NCBI GenBank assembly: GCA_937914675.1
Contig: CALDOC010000003.1
Location: 1-5,284 of the forward strand
Source of the DNA: an uncultured Sulfurimonas sp.
Lineage (GTDB): Bacteria; Campylobacterota; Campylobacteria; Campylobacterales; Sulfurimonadaceae
DNA: 5,284 nt
Reading direction: 5' to 3'
The translations under genes were made by a program, and so were the position numbers. Below are positions 1 through 5,211 of this stretch, piece by piece. Numbering within the stretch: position 1 is the first letter of the stretch; the number at the start of each line of letters is the position of its first letter. The notes under the pieces are model-generated. The model saw only the letters and a list, made by a program, of their open reading frames with translations. It was not told the DNA's origin and did no database searches.

Positions 1-39
1 GTTCAAGAGCTAAACGACCGCGCGGTGGAAAGCAACTAA
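1..39 (+). CDS. C-terminal tail of an unidentified plus-strand gene (partial)
   Basis: Reading from the first base gives 12 sense codons (VQELNDRAVESN) and then TAA at 37-39. A perfect intrinsic terminator follows 29 bp later, which is the usual arrangement for the end of a transcription unit. One other frame (from base 3) also stays open, to a TGA at 63-65, but its product is less protein-like, so I prefer the first frame. The visible residues are too few to name a family. The gene converges on the chemoreceptor gene that ends at 106. Confidence 0.45.
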   Translation, partial: VQELNDRAVESN

Positions 40-68
40 ACGCTTTTACTTTTTTCACGCGATGAACG

Positions 69-101
69 CGCGACTCCTTTATCGCCAAGGAGTCGCGTTT
101 T
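69..101 (+). terminator. Intrinsic (Rho-independent) terminator of the left-edge gene
   Basis: A perfect 11-bp GC-rich stem (69-79 paired with 87-97, left arm CGCGACTCCTT) encloses a 7-nt loop and is followed on the plus strand by TTTTACTTTT. The T tract lies only on the plus-strand exit side. Reading in the minus direction, no T run follows the stem, so it is best assigned to the plus-strand gene. It sits 5 bp from the stop codon of the converging chemoreceptor gene, so the minus-strand transcript would also contain the hairpin at its 3' end. Confidence 0.85.
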
Positions 102-105
102 ACTT

Positions 106-2040
106 TTAGACCACTTTTGCGCCATAAAAGAAAATCTCTTTCAACTCCTCCTCGCTTATGTACACTATGTCAAAACTAATCTCTTTTTCCCCATGAAGCT
201 CTTGGGAAAGTATCAATTTTCCTTTTGTTCCTATGGATAACTGCAAGTTTTGAGAGTTGAGGGAATAAAAAGAGACTCCATTCTCAGAACGATCAAAAAT
301 GTACGCTTCAGGAATGACGTTAGAACCAACGCGCACCTCCACCTTCAAAGGTGGCGTCACTATCGTTCTTCGCACGCTTCTACTGTTGGTAACGATTTCA
401 AAACCATCCGCCAAACTCTTAAGCCCTCCACCTTTTTGCACTAGAGAGTTCATGACAGACTGTGAGTTACTCGCGTTTTTCGCCAAAATGGTGCTGATTT
501 CTTTTACCTTGTCCAAGTCTTTTGAGGTAGATTTCAGCGCCGACGATTCTATGCCAAACTCATGTTGAAAATTTCCCAAGGTGGAAGAGATTAAGTCTAT
601 AGAGTTTTTTATGCTTGCAAATCTGTCATCAATGATTACTGAACTATTCGACAAACGCTTTATCATGACTTTAGCTCCAGCCGCGTTTTGAGAAACGACG
701 TCTATATATTTGTGAATGTTTATCAGCACTTCTCTAATGTCATGGGCGTTACTCAAAGAGACTTCGGCAAGTTCGCGAATCTTATCGGCGACGACGGAGA
801 ACGTTCTTCCATGCACTCCGGCTCGAGCGGCTTCTATCGCTGCGTTGAGCGCTATGAGATTTGTCTCATCGGCTATGTCTGTGATAATTTCCAACGTTTG
901 AGAAATCTCGTCAGAGAAACTACGAAGAGCTTGGATGGACGATATGGTCTCTTGCATGGACGTTTCCGCTTGCAAACTCTCTTGCAAATTGCTTTTAACT
1001 TCATTTTGTCCATCTTGAATCTTGTTTTTTGAGTCATCGGAGCTTATCAGCAATTCATCAAGCTTATCTCCCGCCAAACCATTTAGCTTTAGAACTTTTT
1101 CGATATTTTCATGCGCGTTATCCAGCATGCGATTTTGAGTTTCCACAAACCTATTGGTTTCATCTATCTTTACGTATCCGTAACTAGCTTCAAACGCCAT
1201 CTGTTTGCTTTGTGCGACGACGTTGGTGATGACGGGCTTGAGCGCGTCGACCATTATTTGCAGGTGCCTAAAGAGTCTATCTATCTCGTTGTCCGAGCTG
1301 CCTTGTTGACTTTTTTCATGTTTCATCAAATCTTCGATGACGAAATTTCCGCGCTCGACTCTAAAAATTATTTTAAGAACTTTGTTTATGCGCGCCGCGA
1401 CAAATTTACTAAAGAGGACATGCATTAAAACCAAGATGCTTATTATGTTTAGCAAAAACGTAACTAACTGCGATATTACGGTAGAGTTAATCGCGTCGTT
1501 AAAATCACTCAAATCAATGCGAACGTCTTCTATCGCTATCACTTCGTTAAGAGCCCAAGTTGGATGGCACGCCAAACATTTTTCTTCGCTAATCATAGGT
1601 CGAGACAACATGTAATACTCTTTAGAGTCATGAGTGACGTACTCCTCTTTTTGTTTAACGTCTCGGTTTTTCTTAAAGAAGTCAATCATTGTTATTTCAT
1701 AATCAACCGCCCTATTCTTCTCGCTCGTGGGATTTTTAGACGCCTCTTTATAAAAAACTTTGCCATCCGAGATAGTTGTAAACTTGTCGAATATCTCATT
1801 TTGAATAACCTGAGGAATTTCAGAAGATTCCCCGCTGAAGAATTTTTCATTTCTTGATTCAAGAAGCACACCCGCAAAATCAAGTATGGATTGTGCTTTT
1901 GATTTCAAGTTGTTTTGTAAAGTGTTTTTTTGGGAAATATAATCACTGACGTAAAAAACGGAAGATATGGCAATGAAGACAATCGCGAAGATAATGGAAA
2001 ACATAACCGAGAGTTTTAATTTAGAGATAAAATGAACCAT
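106..2040 (-). CDS. Methyl-accepting chemotaxis protein with periplasmic c-type haem (DUF3365/Tll0287-like) domain and C-terminal PilZ domain
   Basis: This is a transmembrane chemoreceptor of 644 residues. Seen in order: a short cytoplasmic N-terminus; TM1 at about 10-32; a periplasmic domain at about 33-188 carrying CLACH (Cys155, Cys158, His159), a covalent haem c attachment motif placed as in DUF3365/Tll0287-like sensors; TM2 at about 189-210; a HAMP-like linker at about 211-265; and a long coiled coil whose signalling tip (about 387-425, with ETNLIALNAAIEAARAG) is the canonical CheA/CheW contact region. After the MCP coiled coil (ends about 550) comes a PilZ domain with RSVRR (554-558, RxxxR) and DRSENG (583-588, DxSxxG), the two c-di-GMP binding motifs. 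The ATG at 2040 has AGGA 7 nt upstream. The inferred role is redox/gas or haem-linked taxis modulated by c-di-GMP. The ligand is unknown, and no C-terminal CheR-tethering pentapeptide is seen. Confidence 0.93.
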   Translation of the reverse strand: MVHFISKLKLSVMFSIIFAIVFIAISSVFYVSDYISQKNTLQNNLKSKAQSILDFAGVLLESRNEKFFSGESSEIPQVIQNEIFDKFTTISDGKVFYKEASKNPTSEKNRAVDYEITMIDFFKKNRDVKQKEEYVTHDSKEYYMLSRPMISEEKCLACHPTWALNEVIAIEDVRIDLSDFNDAINSTVISQLVTFLLNIISILVLMHVLFSKFVAARINKVLKIIFRVERGNFVIEDLMKHEKSQQGSSDNEIDRLFRHLQIMVDALKPVITNVVAQSKQMAFEASYGYVKIDETNRFVETQNRMLDNAHENIEKVLKLNGLAGDKLDELLISSDDSKNKIQDGQNEVKSNLQESLQAETSMQETISSIQALRSFSDEISQTLEIITDIADETNLIALNAAIEAARAGVHGRTFSVVADKIRELAEVSLSNAHDIREVLINIHKYIDVVSQNAAGAKVMIKRLSNSSVIIDDRFASIKNSIDLISSTLGNFQHEFGIESSALKSTSKDLDKVKEISTILAKNASNSQSVMNSLVQKGGGLKSLADGFEIVTNSRSVRRTIVTPPLKVEVRVGSNVIPEAYIFDRSENGVSFYSLNSQNLQLSIGTKGKLILSQELHGEKEISFDIVYISEEELKEIFFYGAKVV

Positions 2041-2066
2041 GTCGGAATCCTAATTTTTGATACATG

Positions 2067-2095
2067 ACTATATCATACAGTTACTTAACTGGAAA
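2067..2095 (-). promoter_or_regulatory. Candidate sigma70-type promoter of the chemoreceptor gene
   Basis: In the 65-bp gap between the cobT-type gene and the chemoreceptor, the minus strand reads TTTCCA (2090-2095), a 17-bp spacer, then TATAGT (2067-2072). These match the -35 consensus at 4 of 6 bases and the -10 consensus at 5 of 6. The -10 lies 26 bp before the start codon, leaving room for a short leader with the AGGA site. An overlapping TATGAT (2072-2077) is an alternative -10. No sigma28 or sigma54 promoter pattern was seen. The assignment rests on pattern matching only. Confidence 0.4.
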
Positions 2096-2105
2096 AGCGC
2101 TTTCG

Positions 2106-3104
2106 CTACATTGCGTACATGATTAGTTCCATCGCTTCGAGAACTTCCTGATTTGTAAGATTGTTCGAAGATGCGTAAGCGAGCGCGCCGCCAGCTCCAA
2201 CGCCATCTTTTTGCTCGCCCTCCTCATATCTTTTGAGGATTTCCATCTCTGTATCTTCAAAACTAAAGTCGGTATAAATCGCATGAGGCGAGTAACTTAA
2301 AAGCGAGAGCAGACGCGTTATGTCCAAGTTTGCGTCGTGAGCCACCCAAGCCGTTGTGGCAAGAGTTACGTTGTCATGTTTTAGACGCATCAACGCGTCC
2401 TCTTTAAGAGCGTCCGCTATGAGAAGACAAGCCGCCATTTGCGCTCCTCCCGCCAAAACCACATGAAACCTTCGAGTAGCCTCTAGCAAAAATCCAGCGC
2501 AAAACAAAAGCATGTTGTCGCTCACGAGAGAGAGTTTTTCAAATCTACTCATGTTCGCGTTTGTCAAGGCAAGGGCTTTTTCAATCTCTACGCAACTCGA
2601 TGAAAACGCATCGGCGCAATCGTATCCAAGCGCCAAAACCGAAGCTCCGGCCGTCGTCTCTCCCCCAAGAACGCTCTCTGCCAAAATCAGATAAGCGCCC
2701 TTAAGCTCGTAAGCATGTCCAAAGTTCATGCCTTTGCGAAAAATCTCTTTTGCGTCGATATTCGCTCGCTTAGAGACGTTAAAGTCATTTATAAAAATCC
2801 GTTGCGGTTTTATTTCTAAACCTAAATCTAAAATTTCCATGGCGCTAAAAGGATGAAGGTTGTGAACGGCTCTCGTCACAAGAGCCAAAGTCGGAACTCC
2901 ATGGGGCGTTTGAGCGAGTTCGCCATGAGAAAAAACCTTTTGAGTGATGATGAACTCGGCGTCGAGGGTGGGAGTGAGTAAAACATCCTCTTCACTACTT
3001 TTGCTAACGCTTACGGCAAGTAAAAAATCAGCTTTGCCCTTTGGTAAACTATCTTCTTTGTTTGTAAAAATATTATATGTTTTCAACTCTGACGCCTTCT
3101 TCAA
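2106..3104 (-). CDS. cobT: Archaeal-type nicotinate-nucleotide:5,6-dimethylbenzimidazole phosphoribosyltransferase-like protein (TIGR00303/UPF0284 family)
   Basis: The family is annotated as activating the lower-ligand base of cobalamin by moving it onto nicotinate mononucleotide to give an alpha-ribotide. Glycine-rich stretches typical of the family are visible: ESVLGGETTAGA (143-154), LAGGAQMAA (217-225) and a late GVGAGGALAYA (301-311). At 332 residues it has the usual length for the archaeal-type family and does not look like the enterobacterial CobT. The gene follows cobQ and overlaps its end, so the two are almost certainly co-transcribed. The start is uncertain because no ATG is available near the N-terminus. 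TTG at 3102-3104 gives 332 residues and a 32-nt overlap. A second TTG at 3084-3086 (326 residues, 14-nt overlap) has a better ribosome binding site and seems at least as likely. The gene ends with TAG at 2106-2108. Family assignment is from recognition of the sequence; the activity is inferred. Confidence 0.85.
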   Translation of the reverse strand: MKKASELKTYNIFTNKEDSLPKGKADFLLAVSVSKSSEEDVLLTPTLDAEFIITQKVFSHGELAQTPHGVPTLALVTRAVHNLHPFSAMEILDLGLEIKPQRIFINDFNVSKRANIDAKEIFRKGMNFGHAYELKGAYLILAESVLGGETTAGASVLALGYDCADAFSSSCVEIEKALALTNANMSRFEKLSLVSDNMLLFCAGFLLEATRRFHVVLAGGAQMAACLLIADALKEDALMRLKHDNVTLATTAWVAHDANLDITRLLSLLSYSPHAIYTDFSFEDTEMEILKRYEEGEQKDGVGAGGALAYASSNNLTNQEVLEAMELIMYAM

Positions 3105-4467
3105 TTTTATCCATGTTCACATGCGTTTGTATGTGAGTCGCAAACTCTTTTATCGCCTTGGCTTTGAACTCTTTAAAGTCATAACCAACGTAGGAGGAGT
3201 TTAAGTCTGAAAAAATCGCGTGACGCAAGGCGTCGTTCTCAAAAATCCCATGTATAAACGTACCGTAAAGTCTCTTCTCTCGTTTTGCTTTTCTCTTTGC
3301 GACGCCATTATGAATCTCATATCCATCAACCATAATTCCAAGAAGATTGTAAGAGCCTTTTTTCACTATCTTTTTCTCCGCGAAAAGAACGCTCCCTTTA
3401 AATCTTCCAAAACCTTTAGTGATTTGCGTTTCCGACTCTATGTGAAGAGGGTCTAAAATCTCTTCAAACATCATCTCATAACCACCGCAAATCGCGACGA
3501 TATTCGTCTCTTCGTTTAAAAGCGCCGCTTCAAAACCTCTGCGTCTCAACCACTCCAAATCATGCGTGACCCTTTTACTTCCGGGCACGATCAGCAAGTC
3601 GCAACTCGCAACCTCGCTTGGGTTTGAGATGAAAGAGAGTTCAATCTCTTCATCGACGACTAAAGGCTCAAAATCAGTAAAGTTACTGATGTGGGGAAGC
3701 CTTATCACTCCGACTTTGAGTATCGCCTTTGAGGTCTCTTGCACGTAGTTCATGAGCGACTCGCCATCTTCAAAGCCAAGGTTGAAAGGCTTAAATGGAA
3801 CAACCCCTAAAACGGGAATCTTGAACTCCTCTTCGATGATTTTCACCCCCTCGTCAAAAAGCCGCATGTCTCCTTGAAACTTGTTGACGATGACGCCTAT
3901 AACGTTGTTACGAAGTTTTTCGGGCAAGAGGTGGTAAACCCCATAGATGGACGCGAACACCCCACCCCTTTGTATGTCGGCGACTAGGATGATTTTTGTG
4001 TTAAACTCGTCGGCGACATAAACGTTGGAGAGGTCTTTCTCCATGAGATTGAGTTCGACGGGACTCCCCGCGCCCTCCGCCACGACCATCTCATACTCGC
4101 TCAGCAAGGATTCAAAAGCTTTTTTCACATGAGGCTTAAGCGAATCAATCTCTCTATAATAACCCCACACGTCCTTGGTCGCCACGCTCTTTCCGTTGAG
4201 AACGACATGAGCCTTGGAGTTTCCGCCAGATTTGAGCAAAATCGGGTTCATGTTTGGCGAAGTGCGAAGCCCGATGGACTCCGCCGCGAAATGCTGAGGA
4301 ATGGCGATTTCCCCGCCCTCGTCCGTGACTTGGGAATTGTTGGAGACGTTTTGAGCCTTAAAAGGGGCAACTTTTATACCGCGATGGTGAAGCAGATAAG
4401 TGATGGCGAAACTAAGGGTGGATTTGCCAGCGTCGCTACTTGTTCCGAAGATGCTTAGGGAGTTCAT
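3073..4467 (-). CDS. cobQ: Cobyric acid synthase (glutamine-dependent adenosylcobyrinate a,c-diamide amidotransferase)
   Basis: CobQ/CbiP makes four ATP- and glutamine-dependent amidations of the corrin side chains (b, d, e and g) to give cobyric acid in the cytoplasm. The N-terminal synthetase half (about 1-230) has the P-loop GTSSDAGKS (8-16), the family stretch FKAQNVSNNS (36-45) and EGAGSPVELN (131-140). The C-terminal CobBQ-type glutamine amidotransferase half (about 250-440) has VPGSK (294-298), the nucleophile Cys327 in ICGGYE, DGYEIHNG (381-388) and His406 in GTFIHG. At 464 residues it is slightly shorter than the usual 480-510. The residue after GGY is Glu where the class I motif normally has Gln. 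The ATG at 4467 has AAAAGG 7 nt upstream. It overlaps the downstream cobT-type gene. Upstream lies the foreign-looking toxin-antitoxin segment, and I see neither a convincing promoter nor a cobalamin riboswitch in the 124-bp gap. Confidence 0.95.
   Translation of the reverse strand: MNSLSIFGTSSDAGKSTLSFAITYLLHHRGIKVAPFKAQNVSNNSQVTDEGGEIAIPQHFAAESIGLRTSPNMNPILLKSGGNSKAHVVLNGKSVATKDVWGYYREIDSLKPHVKKAFESLLSEYEMVVAEGAGSPVELNLMEKDLSNVYVADEFNTKIILVADIQRGGVFASIYGVYHLLPEKLRNNVIGVIVNKFQGDMRLFDEGVKIIEEEFKIPVLGVVPFKPFNLGFEDGESLMNYVQETSKAILKVGVIRLPHISNFTDFEPLVVDEEIELSFISNPSEVASCDLLIVPGSKRVTHDLEWLRRRGFEAALLNEETNIVAICGGYEMMFEEILDPLHIESETQITKGFGRFKGSVLFAEKKIVKKGSYNLLGIMVDGYEIHNGVAKRKAKREKRLYGTFIHGIFENDALRHAIFSDLNSSYVGYDFKEFKAKAIKEFATHIQTHVNMDKIEEGVRVENI
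3095..3101 (-). promoter_or_regulatory. Ribosome binding site favouring the internal TTG start of cobT
   Basis: On the minus strand AAGAAGG lies 8 nt before the TTG at 3084-3086, inside the end of cobQ. The more upstream TTG at 3102-3104 has only a weak GGA (within ATGGATAAAA) before it. This points to the second TTG as the true start of the cobT-type gene, with ribosomes finishing cobQ positioned to reinitiate (translational coupling). No experiment is visible here, and either start remains possible. Confidence 0.4.
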
Positions 4468-4520
4468 TTTTTAGCCTTTTAAAGTGGAGATTCACTCACA
4501 GTGGTGTAGTGTAGTAGAAC

Positions 4521-4590
4521 AGTTAACGTTTGTCGTGAGCAATAATTTTCCCGCTAGGGTAAATTATTGGTCTCCTCGTACTTGTTATCT
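4521..4590 (-). other. attC-like imperfect palindrome (possible integron cassette recombination site)
   Basis: On the minus strand, AGATAAC (4584-4590) begins one base after the antitoxin stop codon, and GTTAACT (4521-4527) ends a 70-bp imperfect inverted repeat. The outer boxes pair at 6 of 7 positions. Inside them come an unpaired 5/6-nt spacer, a short broken helix (CG and GAG against CTC and CG), a 2-nt bulge on one strand only, and then the 13-bp central hairpin. This order (R boxes, unpaired spacer, L boxes with extrahelical bases, central stem), the AAC/GTT ends, the length and the place just after a cassette-type gene all recall attC. Against it, the boxes deviate from RYYYAAC/GTTRRRY at three of fourteen positions, the L helix is weak, and no integrase gene is in view. 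This is a structural resemblance only. Confidence 0.3.
4540..4569. repeat. 13-bp inverted repeat forming a hairpin between the toxin-antitoxin pair and cobQ
   Basis: CAATAATTTTCCC (4540-4552) and GGGTAAATTATTG (4557-4569) are inverted copies with a single T-T mismatch, separated by a 4-nt loop GCTA. Neither strand has a T run after the stem, so it is not a standard intrinsic terminator, although it could still stabilise or end the antitoxin transcript. It forms the core of the larger attC-like palindrome described separately. Confidence 0.85.
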
Positions 4591-4591
4591 C

Positions 4592-4858
4592 TTAAACACT
4601 CAACTTAATTTTATCAGTTGTAAATTGGTGTATAAGTATTTGTATTAAATTTTGATAGGGAATAGAACTCTCTAGTGACCTTCTCTTAAGTTCATACAAA
4701 TCATTCTCTGAAATTCTTATAGAAATTGCTTTTTTCTTTTGATGTTTGATAATAGATTGCAGCTCTTCTGTACGTTTGGCAATATTACCTTTACTTTTCC
4801 ATTCTCCATTTTCTACACTTTTTAATATGTCAAGTTCAAATTCATCTAAATTAGTCAT
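4592..4858 (-). CDS. Ribbon-helix-helix (CopG/BrnA-like) antitoxin
   Basis: A small 88-residue protein, inferred to neutralise the toxin encoded just upstream and to repress their shared promoter. The C-terminal half looks like a ribbon-helix-helix DNA-binding domain: strand KAISIRIS (43-50), helix ENDLYELKRRSLES (51-64), turn, and a second helix that begins with IPYQNLIQ (66-73), a motif typical of CopG-type antitoxins of toxin-antitoxin systems. The acidic and polar N-terminal part (1-35) would be the toxin-binding region. Its ATG overlaps the toxin stop codon in ATGACTAA (8-nt overlap), and a strong AAGGAG sits 6 nt upstream within the toxin gene, allowing independent, high translation of the antitoxin. 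The gene is much richer in A+T than cobQ. It ends with TAA at 4592-4594. The family is recognised by motif; a precise subfamily is not certain. Confidence 0.8.
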   Translation of the reverse strand: MTNLDEFELDILKSVENGEWKSKGNIAKRTEELQSIIKHQKKKAISIRISENDLYELKRRSLESSIPYQNLIQILIHQFTTDKIKLSV

Positions 4859-5153
4859 TGTTAACTCCTTTTGAATATTTTTTATTCATTTTTCTTGATG
4901 GAATAATTGTTTTTAGAAATATTTCATCTTCACTCTCAACATAAGGCACTAAGTATACATAATCCTTAATTCTTATGAAAATAATAAAAATATCTTGATT
5001 AGGATATTTCTCTTTATTTGGATGGGAAATATCATCAAGTAAGTCTCCATTTTCAAGTGATAAAATAACATCTTCAAAGCCAATGCCTCTCTCTTTTTTT
5101 AAGAGTTCATTTTTTTCATAGTTATACATTAAGCTTTTATTTTTAAACAACAT
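4851..5153 (-). CDS. BrnT/RelE-fold-like toxin of a type II toxin-antitoxin pair
   Basis: A 100-residue protein and the first gene of a two-gene unit. Toxin-before-antitoxin is the order known for BrnT-BrnA. Features seen: a charged N-terminal segment with EKNELLKKERGIGFED (13-28), which recalls the helix with (H/R)GISFE found in BrnT-type proteins; a run of hydrophobic strands (IFIIFI at 55-60, YVYLVPYV at 65-72); and a late IIPSRK (83-88), which corresponds to the IISARK-type motif near the BrnT active site. BrnT proteins are ribonucleases that slow translation; that this one cleaves RNA is inferred. The ATG at 5151-5153 has GGAG 5 nt upstream. A second ATG at residue 9 has a poorer site but would give an N-terminus more like that of family members. 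The base composition is strongly AT-rich, unlike the cob genes. Confidence 0.75.
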   Translation of the reverse strand: MLFKNKSLMYNYEKNELLKKERGIGFEDVILSLENGDLLDDISHPNKEKYPNQDIFIIFIRIKDYVYLVPYVESEDEIFLKTIIPSRKMNKKYSKGVNND

Positions 5154-5169
5154 CTATTCTCCAAGATAT

Positions 5170-5190
5170 GTATATACTGTGTATTTTACA
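5170..5190. promoter_or_regulatory. Candidate operator palindromes for autorepression of the toxin-antitoxin operon
   Basis: Two small palindromes lie side by side between the promoter and the toxin start: GTATATAC (5170-5177, perfect) and TGTA-TTT-TACA (5180-5190, perfect 4-bp arms), the second overlapping the -10 element. Ribbon-helix-helix antitoxins usually bind pairs of short palindromes at their own promoter, so the position fits. AT-rich DNA yields such sequences by chance, so confidence is moderate to low. Confidence 0.35.
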
Positions 5191-5211
5191 ACTATTTATA
5201 ATTTTTTGCAA
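5183..5211 (-). promoter_or_regulatory. Predicted sigma70 promoter of the toxin-antitoxin operon
   Basis: On the minus strand TTGCAA (5206-5211, 4 of 6 matches to the -35 consensus) is followed after exactly 17 bp by TAAAAT (5183-5188, 5 of 6 matches to the -10). The expected transcription start would lie near 5175, giving a leader of about 20 nt that includes the GGAG ribosome binding site of the toxin. No other equally good pair was seen in the gap. Confidence 0.5.

Noticed and set aside
688..1428. Open plus-strand frames opposite the chemoreceptor gene (about 105-114 codons)
   Set aside because: They lie antisense to a strongly supported coding sequence, have low-complexity products without recognisable domains, and lack ribosome binding sites.
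2093..2107. AGCG-AAAG-CGCT then TTT on the minus strand just after the cobT-type stop codon, as a terminator
   Set aside because: The stem is only 4 bp and the T run is three bases, so it is too weak to call. It overlaps the stop codon and may only be a chance palindrome (AAAGCGCTTT).
4129..4458. Plus-strand open frame of 109 codons opposite the start of cobQ
   Set aside because: It is a shadow of the CobQ P-loop region on the opposite strand. CobQ is unambiguous here and the antisense product resembles nothing known.
4493..4508. CCACTGTG on the minus strand before cobQ as the B12 box of a cobalamin riboswitch
   Set aside because: Only a fragment of the box matches. The other conserved elements and the needed length of about 200 nt are missing, because the antitoxin gene occupies the upstream sequence.
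4503..4516. GTGTAGTGTAGTAG as a tandem repeat or operator
   Set aside because: It is only about two imperfect units of a 5-6 base sequence, with no further copies in the window.
4540..4569. Hairpin as an intrinsic terminator of the antitoxin gene
   Set aside because: No T tract follows the stem on either strand, so it is reported as a hairpin only.
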